A stretch of DNA of 6,327 nt from GCA-016432345 sp964544105 (GCA_964544105.1 CAZIZQ010000040.1:1-6327), one strand, 5' to 3'; numbered from the stretch's first letter, positions 1 through 5,300 are shown. Notes: generated from the letters alone by a model not told the origin. Numbers and translations: made by a program.

Positions 1-585
1 GGCAATAATAATACCGCCATTTGCCGAAACTTTCATACTGGTTGGATCGCAGCCTGCCAGTTCTTCAATAACACGTACGTCACGAAGAAATGGATTTTCA
101 TCAAATTTTTGTGGCACTACTTGAGTCTCAAAAATATCACCAAAAGTTCCAATAACTAAAGCAGCAGGTTTACCATTATAGCCTACAAGAGAATAAAAAA
201 CAGCGCTGCCAGGTCCATATTTACCTACGCCTCTTCTAAAATCTGCTCTGTTTAGATCAAGTCCTATGAAACTTAATAACACTCCAAGATTTCCTCTAGG
301 ATAATCATCCATAGTTTCTATAATTAAGCCAATTTCTCTTCTTTCCGCGTCAATAGTTTCAGCTGCTCTTGGTCTATTTGGCGGCGGTTTGTGAAAAACA
401 TTTTCTTTTTGGACAACCGCTCTCCAATTTGTTTCTCCTTTTTGCCATGATGGAGGATTAGTTTGATTATTTGCCCCGCCCAATGGGGCATGTATATTAG
501 GCCTAGGTATTGCATGATGAGGCATAGTAGGATAAAGAGGTCTGGTGCGGGGAGGAATTGATCTTAAACGTGGTCTTTCTGCCAT
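1..585 (-). CDS. Hypothetical protein, N-terminal part, runs off the left edge
   Basis: This is an open minus-strand frame of 195 codons with no stop from its ATG (583-585) to the window edge, so the C-terminus is missing. I do not recognise the family. Residues 1 to about 85 are rich in proline, arginine and asparagine (it begins MAERPRLRSIPPRTRPLYP) and look disordered. From about residue 86 it becomes globular, with alternating hydrophobic segments such as GNLGVLLSFIGLDLNRADF, SAVFYSLVGYNGKPAALVIG and a final MKVSANGGIIIA. No signal peptide or membrane helix is visible. The ATG is chosen because a consensus extended -10 box ends 8 nt upstream and no Shine-Dalgarno sequence precedes it, which fits a leaderless mRNA. 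It is divergent from the ATPase gene. The continuous frame and matching promoter argue that it is a real gene; its function is unknown. Confidence 0.75.
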   Translation of the reverse strand, partial: MAERPRLRSIPPRTRPLYPTMPHHAIPRPNIHAPLGGANNQTNPPSWQKGETNWRAVVQKENVFHKPPPNRPRAAETIDAERREIGLIIETMDDYPRGNLGVLLSFIGLDLNRADFRRGVGKYGPGSAVFYSLVGYNGKPAALVIGTFGDIFETQVVPQKFDENPFLRDVRVIEELAGCDPTSMKVSANGGIIIA

Positions 586-593
586 AGGAAGGG

Positions 594-602
594 ATTATAT
601 CA
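594..602 (-). promoter_or_regulatory. Extended -10 promoter of the minus-strand hypothetical gene
   Basis: On the minus strand the sequence reads TGATATAAT, a perfect extended -10 element (TGn plus TATAAT). It ends 8 nt before the ATG of the hypothetical gene. No convincing -35 hexamer lies 16-18 bp upstream, where a G-run is found; extended -10 promoters often tolerate this. Transcription would start at or within a nucleotide or two of the start codon, giving a leaderless message. Confidence 0.6.
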
Positions 603-648
603 TATATGTATAATAACCCCCTTACGATTTTCCTAGCAAGCCTAGACC

Positions 649-702
649 CTACAATTTAGTATTAAATTGGATATTGACAAACTACAATTTAGTAGTAAAA
701 TG
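649..702. repeat. Tandem palindromic operator-like repeats in the divergent intergenic region
   Basis: The 13-mer CTACAATTTAGTA occurs twice, at 649-661 and 682-694, exactly 33 bp apart, which is about three helical turns. Each copy begins a palindrome. The first is CAATTTA-GTAT-TAAATTG (652-669), with perfect 7-bp arms. The second is CAATTTA-GTAG-TAAAATG (685-702), with one arm mismatch. The first lies just upstream of the ATPase promoter's -35 box, and the second covers its spacer and -10 box. The layout is typical of a pair of repressor sites bound on the same DNA face. The regulator is not shown by the sequence; the ATPase itself carries a winged-helix-like segment and is one candidate. 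Confidence 0.65.
674..701 (+). promoter_or_regulatory. Sigma-70-type promoter of the ATPase gene
   Basis: A consensus -35 TTGACA (674-679) is followed after 16 bp by TAAAAT (696-701), a five-of-six match to the -10 box. The start codon begins 8 nt further on, so the mRNA should be leaderless or have only one or two leader bases. No Shine-Dalgarno sequence is present. The -10 box lies inside the downstream palindrome, so a protein bound there would block the polymerase. Confidence 0.65.
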
Positions 703-709
703 ATAATAT

Positions 710-1867
710 ATGACTTTGTTTAAACGGACAATTGAAGACAATATAGATAAGTATTTAAAGAGTGAGGAGACAAAAACTTTGTTTGTGTGGGGGCCACGAC
801 GGTCTGGGAAGACCACCATTATAAATAAACTGGCTCACGATCTTGGAGTGGCAAAATATAACTTTGATCTACAGTCGGATCGGGAAAAATTTTTACCCCG
901 CAGGGAAGTGCTTGAAAGATTGGTTAAAGAGAATAAAGTGATATTAATTGACGAGGTGCAAAATTATCCCGAAGCAACGGTAGTGATTAAATTACTTCAC
1001 GACGAGTATGGCACCAAGGTTATTGCCACCGGAAGTTCGGAACTGCGGAAAAAATCGTCTAAAGAGTTTGATACTATGGCAGGGCGATACAACGAAATCT
1101 ATTGTTTGCCGCTTTCTGTTTTTGAAATTTTAAGAAACGCCAAGCCAAAAGCTTACGATGAAGCAGAATTCCAGAAACAGATGGCAAAAAAGCTGCAAAT
1201 TTTTGGCTCATACCCAGAGGTGTATGTAGGAGATGATTTACCACATAAAGACAAAGTTGATCTTTTACAGTACATGCTGGATACCTATGTTTTGAAGGAT
1301 GTGGTTGATATTTATGAGTTAAAAAATCTAAAACTGGCAAAGGATATTCTAACCAAAATTGCTCTGCAGTTAGGTTCGGAGGTTTCTATACGCGAGATAG
1401 CAAATTCTTTAGGAGCATATGCTTCGACAGTTTCTAACTACATTGAGATTTTTATTAAAAACTATATTCTAATTCCACTTCCCAGTTTTAAGACAAATAT
1501 CAGGCGTGCCGTATCCGAACACAGAAAGCTCTACTTTTATGATTTGGGTATCCGTAATATCTTAATACAGGATTTTCGGGATTTGGAACTTCGTCCTGAT
1601 AAAGGAGGAGTGTTTGAGAATTTTATTATTTGTGAGCTTGAAAAGCAGCGGAAAAATACGAATGCTTTGTGCAACTTCTATTTTTACCGCGAATATGGAG
1701 GTAAGGAAGTGGATTTGATAATTGAGGATTATTATAAAAACTACACGGCTATAGAAATTAAGAGTACGAAAGGAGATCATAAAGATGTTTTTCCTATTGC
1801 ACATACTTCTGAAGTTGTTAACGCCCAAAATTATTTTGAGAAAATAGCTGCTATTGTTCCGCATTAA
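710..1867 (+). CDS. AAA_14/DUF4143 family ATPase with C-terminal nuclease-like domain
   Basis: This 385-residue P-loop ATPase matches the widespread AAA_14 plus DUF4143 architecture, whose cellular role is largely unknown. Visible motifs are Walker A GPRRSGKTT (28-36), Walker B VILIDE (77-82), a sensor-like TGSS (107-110), the GR plus LPLSVFE block typical of the family (125-139), SYPEV (167-171) and YVLKDVVDIY (193-202). Residues about 213-258 read as a winged helix-turn-helix (SIREIANSLGAYASTVSNYI). The C-terminal domain holds a pattern like PD-(D/E)xK nucleases: E303, D335 in GKEVDL, then E349-x-K351 in AIEIKS. Catalysis by it is unproven. The length is typical of the family and the ends are intact. 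The protein is predicted to be cytoplasmic. The start is fixed by the promoter 8 nt upstream. It stands alone in its own transcription unit, 30 bp before tgt, behind paired palindromes that suggest autoregulation. Confidence 0.9.
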   Translation: MTLFKRTIEDNIDKYLKSEETKTLFVWGPRRSGKTTIINKLAHDLGVAKYNFDLQSDREKFLPRREVLERLVKENKVILIDEVQNYPEATVVIKLLHDEYGTKVIATGSSELRKKSSKEFDTMAGRYNEIYCLPLSVFEILRNAKPKAYDEAEFQKQMAKKLQIFGSYPEVYVGDDLPHKDKVDLLQYMLDTYVLKDVVDIYELKNLKLAKDILTKIALQLGSEVSIREIANSLGAYASTVSNYIEIFIKNYILIPLPSFKTNIRRAVSEHRKLYFYDLGIRNILIQDFRDLELRPDKGGVFENFIICELEKQRKNTNALCNFYFYREYGGKEVDLIIEDYYKNYTAIEIKSTKGDHKDVFPIAHTSEVVNAQNYFEKIAAIVPH

Positions 1868-1881
1868 CCCGATAGATCACA

Positions 1882-1890
1882 TGATATAAT
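1882..1890 (+). promoter_or_regulatory. Extended -10 promoter of tgt
   Basis: The 30-bp gap between the ATPase stop and tgt contains TGATATAAT, a perfect extended -10 element identical to that of the minus-strand hypothetical gene. It ends 7 nt before the GTG start of tgt. No good -35 box is seen at the normal distance. The transcription start would coincide with the GTG, predicting a leaderless mRNA. Confidence 0.6.
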
Positions 1891-1897
1891 TCACTTT

Positions 1898-3133
1898 GTG
1901 TTTTCATTCAACATTATTTCCACAGATAAAAAGACTAAGGCCAGAGCGGGGACAATTACGACATCACATGGGGTGATTGAAACACCGGCTTTTGTGCCTG
2001 TTGGGACAAAAGCAACGGTAAAAGGTTTGACACCGCAAGATCTTAAAGAATGTGGGGTGCAACTTCTTTTTGGCAATACCTATCATTTACATTTACGACC
2101 TGGGGAAGATATGGTTGCGAAGTTTGGTGGTTTGGGAAAATTTATGAGTTGGGACGGCGTGACAATTACTGATTCTGGTGGTTTTCAGGTTTTTTCTCTA
2201 GGGCAAAAGAAGATAAAATTGTTTGCCGACGAGGAAGAAACAGAGGTAAACATTGTCAATATCACCGAGGAAGGGGTAAAGTTTCGTTCGCATATTGATG
2301 GTTCTTCCCATCTGTTTACCCCAGAAAAATCAATTGAGATTCAAAAAAAGTTAGGAGCTGATTTAATTTTGGTTTTTGACGAGTGTGCCCCACACCCTTC
2401 TACTTATGAATATACAAAAACAGCAATGGAGAGGACGCATAAGTGGGCAGTTCGAAGCCTGGCTACTCATAAATCCACCTCCGAGGTGTTGCGAAGCGAC
2501 TCCTCGGATGGTGTATTGAAACAAGCTCTGTATGGCATTGTGCAGGGGGGAATTTATAAAGATCTGCGGGAAGAATCGGCCAAGTTTATTTCTAATTTAG
2601 ATTTTGATGGCATTGCTATTGGTGGGGTAGCAGTTGGAGAAAGTAAAAAAGAAATGCGGGATGTATTGAGTTGGGTTTATCCATATCTCCCAGAAAATAA
2701 GCCAAGGCATTTGTTGGGCATTGGAGAGATTGATGATATTTTCGATGCGGTAAGTTATGGCATGGACACATTTGATTGTGTTATTCCAACCCGTTTTGGC
2801 AGGTATGGCATTGCCTTTGTTTCGCCCGCCTCGCCGAAGACGGAGAGTCGAGGCGGGCCATCAGAGGGGAATATTAAAAATAAATTTAGGCTTCAGATTA
2901 GCAAGACTGCATATGCTTTTGCAAGGGGACCCCTTGATAAAAACTGCGCGTGTTACGTTTGTCAAAACTTTACCCGTGCCTATATTCATCATCTATTTAG
3001 ATCTCAAGAACTTTTGGGGTACCGATTGGTAAGTTATCACAATGTCTATTTTTTGGTTAATTTAGTTAAACAAATTCGCCAGGCGATTTTGGATGGCGTA
3101 TTTGACAAGCTAAAAACAGAGTGGTATTATTAG
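1898..3133 (+). CDS. tgt: Queuine/preQ1 tRNA-guanine transglycosylase (Tgt)
   Basis: Tgt swaps guanine 34 in the GUN anticodons of tRNA-Asp, -Asn, -His and -Tyr for a queuosine precursor. The 411-residue product keeps the active-site set: D92 in ITDSGGFQ, D161 in VFDEC, Q216 in GIVQGG, the IGGVAVGE loop and the nucleophile D293 in FDCVIPTR. Its zinc site is complete (C350, C352, C355, H381; CxCx2Cx25H). It is longer than the usual 370-385 residues because of a charged loop near residues 100-118 and two short additions encoded by GC-rich palindromes (about 193-205 and 309-322). The second splits the conserved block that normally reads LFTSEG..NIKN. The start is GTG, chosen because the homologous N-terminus begins here and a -10 box ends 7 nt upstream; there is no Shine-Dalgarno sequence. 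No other queuosine gene is in the window, so whether it uses preQ1 or salvaged queuine is not shown. Confidence 0.95.
   Translation: MFSFNIISTDKKTKARAGTITTSHGVIETPAFVPVGTKATVKGLTPQDLKECGVQLLFGNTYHLHLRPGEDMVAKFGGLGKFMSWDGVTITDSGGFQVFSLGQKKIKLFADEEETEVNIVNITEEGVKFRSHIDGSSHLFTPEKSIEIQKKLGADLILVFDECAPHPSTYEYTKTAMERTHKWAVRSLATHKSTSEVLRSDSSDGVLKQALYGIVQGGIYKDLREESAKFISNLDFDGIAIGGVAVGESKKEMRDVLSWVYPYLPENKPRHLLGIGEIDDIFDAVSYGMDTFDCVIPTRFGRYGIAFVSPASPKTESRGGPSEGNIKNKFRLQISKTAYAFARGPLDKNCACYVCQNFTRAYIHHLFRSQELLGYRLVSYHNVYFLVNLVKQIRQAILDGVFDKLKTEWYY
2476..2513. repeat. GC-rich palindromic element inside tgt, copy 1
   Basis: An inverted repeat pairs CACCTCCGAGG (2476-2486) with CCTCGGATGGTG (2502-2513), giving 11 pairs with one bulged T. 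Inside it, GTTGC and GCGAC form a second 5-bp stem around a GAA loop (2488-2500). It is in frame and encodes roughly TSEVLRSDSSDG (Tgt residues about 194-205), between the helix ending WAVRSLATHK and the strand LYGIVQGG. The segment between those two blocks is short and variable in other Tgt proteins. The high GC content contrasts with the AT-rich gene. It is read as an inserted element; mobility is inferred, not shown. Confidence 0.6.
2824..2858. repeat. GC-rich palindromic element inside tgt, copy 2
   Basis: A perfect 10-bp inverted repeat, GCCCGCCTCG (2824-2833) and CGAGGCGGGC (2849-2858), encloses a 15-nt loop that can form a small CCG/CGG stem. It is read in frame as SPASPKTESRGGP, starting at Tgt residue 309. 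The residues before it (GIAFV) and after it (SEGNIKN) join to give the conserved family block, so these about 13 residues are a clean addition. This is the strongest evidence in the window for an in-frame palindromic insertion. Confidence 0.7.
3102..3130 (+). promoter_or_regulatory. Promoter for the T-box leader and trp operon
   Basis: Inside the last codons of tgt lies a consensus -35 TTGACA (3102-3107), a 17-bp spacer and TATTAT (3125-3130), a five-of-six -10 match. The predicted start near 3137 gives a leader of about 210 nt before trpE, a normal length for a T-box leader. Read-through from the tgt promoter is also possible, since no terminator separates tgt from the leader. Confidence 0.6.
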
Positions 3134-3137
3134 AATT

Positions 3138-3336
3138 ATAAAGCTAAGATCCGAATTTTTGGAGTCGGTGAGCTTTAGCAGAATATATAATGCAGGGAGG
3201 CGAAACCCAAAAAAAGTCCGCACCATGTGTCGCAAATAAGTGGAGCATGGCAAGATAAGTACAATAACGAGGTGGTACCGCCTTAATGGCCCTTGTTAGA
3301 TCATCAAATGTATGGTGGTTTGACAAGGGCTTTTTT
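3138..3336 (+). promoter_or_regulatory. T-box riboswitch upstream of trpE
   Basis: T-box leaders sense the charging state of a tRNA and release an early terminator when the tRNA is uncharged. Here the T-box core GAGGTGGTACCGCC (3269-3282) folds into the standard antiterminator. Helix A1 is AACGAGG (3266-3272) with CCTTGTT (3291-3297), 7 bp including one G-U. The 7-nt bulge is UGGUACC (3273-3279). Helix A2 is GCC/GGC closed by UUAAU (3280-3290). The 3' strand of A1 is also the 5' arm of the downstream terminator, so the two folds exclude each other. The upstream part is less canonical. A hairpin pairs 3143-3148 with 3174-3179. A possible short Stem I pairs ATGC (3190-3193) with GCAT (3245-3248) and GCGA (3200-3203) with TCGC (3230-3233), leaving a UGG codon followed by A at 3241-3244 as candidate Trp specifier. 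The core is clear; the specifier is tentative and rests partly on the trp genes downstream. Confidence 0.88.
3289..3336 (+). terminator. T-box-controlled intrinsic terminator before trpE
   Basis: Bases 3289-3306 pair with 3313-3330 in an unbroken 18-bp stem (four G-U pairs), with a 6-nt loop and the core GCCCTTGT/ACAAGGGC at its base, followed directly by six T (3331-3336). Its 5' arm overlaps the antiterminator strand (3291-3297). Forming it stops transcription 12 nt before the trpE start codon. Confidence 0.9.
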
Positions 3337-3348
3337 AATGGGAAAAAT

Positions 3349-4701
3349 ATGAAATTACCAAAAATACATCCGCCAGCTGGCGGACAAAAGCCAACATACA
3401 AAAAGTTTGGTGAAGGGCAAGATTTCTTTGAGTTGTTTGAAAAACTAGAGGTAAGTTTTGACACCTGTTTTCTTTTTGAATCCTTGGGCGTTGAGGGAAG
3501 GCTTTCCCGTTATTCTGTGATTGGTTTTGATCCAAAACACATTATTCGAGCCCGCGAAAACACACTTTTTATTGATGATAAAAGATACGCTGTAGAAAAT
3601 CCCTACTATGTTTTGCGAGAGATAATGCCAAAACAATCGATAAGTAGAAATTATGCAGGAGGTTTGGTTGGGTATTTATCTTACGAAGCAGTTAATTATT
3701 TTGAGTCTGCAATTAATGTAAAAGTTCATAAAGATTTTGATCAGTTTCTGTTTGGGGTTTATACCGATGGGTTAATTTTGGACAAAGTAACAAATGAGCT
3801 CTTTTACTTTTTTTATGATCTTGATCGAAGCGATGTTTTACAAAAGATTATGAAAACACAAACGAAAAAGGAAGGGGGCAACGTTACGTTTTTAGGAGAC
3901 ACTTTGACAAAAGAAGAGCATGCAAGAATTGTTGAGGAGGTAAGAGAAGAGATTAGAAAAGGTAATATTTTTCAGTGCGAAGTGGGGTTTAAGTCGGAAT
4001 TTAGTATGCAAGGAAATGCGCTTGGGGTTTATAAAAGGCTGCGAAAGGTGAACCCGTCTCCGTTTATGTATTTTGTAAAAATAGGTTCGAAAAAGATCAT
4101 TGGCGCATCCCCCGAGCTTTTATTTGGTCTACGAAATGGGGAAATGACTACAATTCCTTTGGCCGGAACAATTAAACGAGGCAAAAATGAAGCAGAAGAT
4201 CGAAAGTTAGCAAGACAACTTTTGTCTGACCCCAAAGAGCAGGCGGAGCATATGATGCTTGTTGATTTGCAAAGAAACGATATGGGCCGAGTTTCTGAAT
4301 TTGGTACAGTCAAAGTGCGGGATTTTATGAGTATCAAGCGGTTTAGCCATGTGCAGCATATTTCCAGTGAAATTGTGGGGATTATAAAAAGAGGGGAAGA
4401 TATGTTTTCGGCCTTAGCTAGTAATTTTCCAAGCGGAACTCTGTCTGGGGCGCCAAAAATTGAGGCCATGAAAATAATAGATAGAAACGAACCCCAAGCG
4501 CGGGGGCCATATGGCGGTGGTGTTGGGCATTTTGGATTTAATGGTGACTGCACTTTTGCCATAGCAATTCGATCGTTATTTGTTTCTGGGAATTATGCAT
4601 ATACCCAGACGTCAGGTGGAATCGTTTATGATTCAGTGCCAGAAAAAGAATATGATGAAATCCAAAGAAAATTAGCAGCAATGAAGGAGGCGGTTTTATG
4701 A
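3349..4701 (+). CDS. trpE: Anthranilate synthase component I (TrpE)
   Basis: TrpE converts chorismate to anthranilate using ammonia passed from TrpG, the first committed step to tryptophan. The ATG at 3349 gives 450 residues. An in-frame ATG at 3286 is rejected because it lies in the T-box antiterminator loop, and the extra 21 codons would be the terminator hairpin. A weak GGG precedes the chosen start. Chorismate-binding motifs are complete: PLAGTIKRG (270-278), LVDLQRNDMGRV (304-315), SGTLSGAPKIEAM (362-374), YGGGVG (388-393) and the C-terminal GGIVYDSVPEKEYDE. The N-terminal LFES (42-45) followed by GRLSRYSVIG corresponds to the tryptophan feedback site of the family. The block IFQCEVGFKSEF departs from the commoner FQVVLSQRF. 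TrpE rather than PabB is favoured by the operon and the LFES motif. Its stop overlaps the trpG start by 4 nt (ATGA). A palindrome lies just after the start codon. Confidence 0.95.
   Translation: MKLPKIHPPAGGQKPTYKKFGEGQDFFELFEKLEVSFDTCFLFESLGVEGRLSRYSVIGFDPKHIIRARENTLFIDDKRYAVENPYYVLREIMPKQSISRNYAGGLVGYLSYEAVNYFESAINVKVHKDFDQFLFGVYTDGLILDKVTNELFYFFYDLDRSDVLQKIMKTQTKKEGGNVTFLGDTLTKEEHARIVEEVREEIRKGNIFQCEVGFKSEFSMQGNALGVYKRLRKVNPSPFMYFVKIGSKKIIGASPELLFGLRNGEMTTIPLAGTIKRGKNEAEDRKLARQLLSDPKEQAEHMMLVDLQRNDMGRVSEFGTVKVRDFMSIKRFSHVQHISSEIVGIIKRGEDMFSALASNFPSGTLSGAPKIEAMKIIDRNEPQARGPYGGGVGHFGFNGDCTFAIAIRSLFVSGNYAYTQTSGGIVYDSVPEKEYDEIQRKLAAMKEAVL
3369..3384. repeat. Perfect 16-bp GC-rich palindrome at the 5' end of trpE
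   Basis: TCCGCCAGCTGGCGGA is a perfect 16-bp palindrome starting 20 nt after the trpE ATG. It contributes to the peptide HPPAGGQ (residues 7-13), in a variable N-terminal stretch before the conserved domain. Its GC-rich arms stand out from the surrounding AT-rich sequence. By analogy with the two elements in tgt it may be an inserted palindrome. As a hairpin near the ribosome binding region it could also lower trpE translation. Confidence 0.55.
4684..4690 (+). promoter_or_regulatory. Strong Shine-Dalgarno sequence of trpG
   Basis: AAGGAGG lies inside the end of trpE, 7 nt before the trpG ATG. It fixes the trpG start and shows that the host uses Shine-Dalgarno initiation inside operons, in contrast to the apparently leaderless first genes of the other transcription units. 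Confidence 0.8.
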
Positions 4702-5300
4702 AAGTTTTAATTATAGACAATTATGATTCTTTTACATTTAATTTATACCAGTCTGTGGGAGAGATTTTGAGACAAAAAAGTGATAATTTTGTGGTGGATG
4801 TGTATAGAAACGATGTAATAACAGTATCTGATATTATGAAAAAAAAGTATGACAAAATTATTATTTCTCCAGGCCCGGGCGATCCTTCGGACAGACGATA
4901 TTTTGGGGTGTGTGCTGATGTGCTAACAGATATTGGTAAAGAAATACCGGTATTAGGAGTATGTTTGGGGATGCAGGGGATGGCACATTATTTTGGCGGG
5001 CGCGTTAAACGCGCTTTAAAACCAATGCATGGGAAGACAAGTGTTATTGCCCATGATGGCAAAGGAGTATTTAAGAATATTCCCCAAAATATTGAAGTGA
5101 TGAGATATCATTCGCTTATTGCGGATAAAACAACTCTGCCAAAAAGCCTAATGATTACAGCAAAATCTTTGGATGGCGATGAAATCATGGGATTGCGGCA
5201 CGCAAAGTATCCAATCGAAGGCGTACAATTTCATCCGGAGTCGTTTGCCACAGAAGCTGGTAAACAAATGCTTATAAATTTTCTTAAAGTTTATGCTTAA
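4698..5300 (+). CDS. trpG: Anthranilate synthase component II, glutamine amidotransferase (TrpG)
   Basis: TrpG hydrolyses glutamine and channels the ammonia to TrpE. The 200-residue product is a complete class I (triad) glutamine amidotransferase of normal length. It starts with the family signature LIIDNYDSFTFNLYQ. It has the oxyanion segment SPGPGDP (57-63), the nucleophilic Cys C89 in GVCLGMQ, and H179 and E181 in EGVQFHPESF. The blocks FGG.V.RA and MHGKTS are typical of TrpG/PabA. Amidotransferases of this type can serve both tryptophan and folate synthesis, but the position between trpE and trpD points to anthranilate synthase. It overlaps trpE by 4 nt and trpD by 8 nt, so translation is probably coupled and subunits are made in balance. 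Confidence 0.95.
   Translation: MKVLIIDNYDSFTFNLYQSVGEILRQKSDNFVVDVYRNDVITVSDIMKKKYDKIIISPGPGDPSDRRYFGVCADVLTDIGKEIPVLGVCLGMQGMAHYFGGRVKRALKPMHGKTSVIAHDGKGVFKNIPQNIEVMRYHSLIADKTTLPKSLMITAKSLDGDEIMGLRHAKYPIEGVQFHPESFATEAGKQMLINFLKVYA

Noticed and set aside
609..614. Plus-strand TATAAT in the divergent region
   Set aside because: It lies about 95 bp before the ATPase start with no -35 partner, next to the minus-strand -10 box in an AT-rich stretch; the promoter at 674-701 is better.
1562..1864. Minus-strand 100-codon frame opposite the ATPase C-terminus
   Set aside because: It is antisense to the conserved DUF4143 region with no independent support.
2757..3032. Alternative-frame 91-codon ORF inside tgt
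   Set aside because: It overlaps the Tgt nucleophile and zinc-site coding region in another frame and has no start signals.
3186..3191. TATAAT in the trp leader as an alternative -10 box
   Set aside because: No acceptable -35 hexamer lies 16-18 bp upstream and there is no TGn extension. The TTGACA-N17-TATTAT pair at 3102-3130 fits better and gives a more normal leader length.
3225..3239. Tiny ORF (ATG TGT CGC AAA TAA) as a trp leader peptide
   Set aside because: It has no Trp codons and no ribosome binding site, and it lies in the probable Stem I region; the T-box explains the control without it.
3311..3319. Tandem TGG TGG codons as a classical trp attenuator
   Set aside because: They lie in the 3' arm of the terminator hairpin, too late for ribosome stalling to alter its folding, and are explained by base pairing.
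4029..4562. Minus-strand 177-codon frame opposite trpE
   Set aside because: It lies wholly within a well-supported trpE with conserved motifs and has no promoter or recognisable domain; it is a shadow frame.
5000..5014. GCGCGTT-A-AACGCGC inverted repeat inside trpG
   Set aside because: It encodes the conserved GG.V.RA block of TrpG without adding residues, so it is ordinary coding sequence rather than an inserted palindrome.
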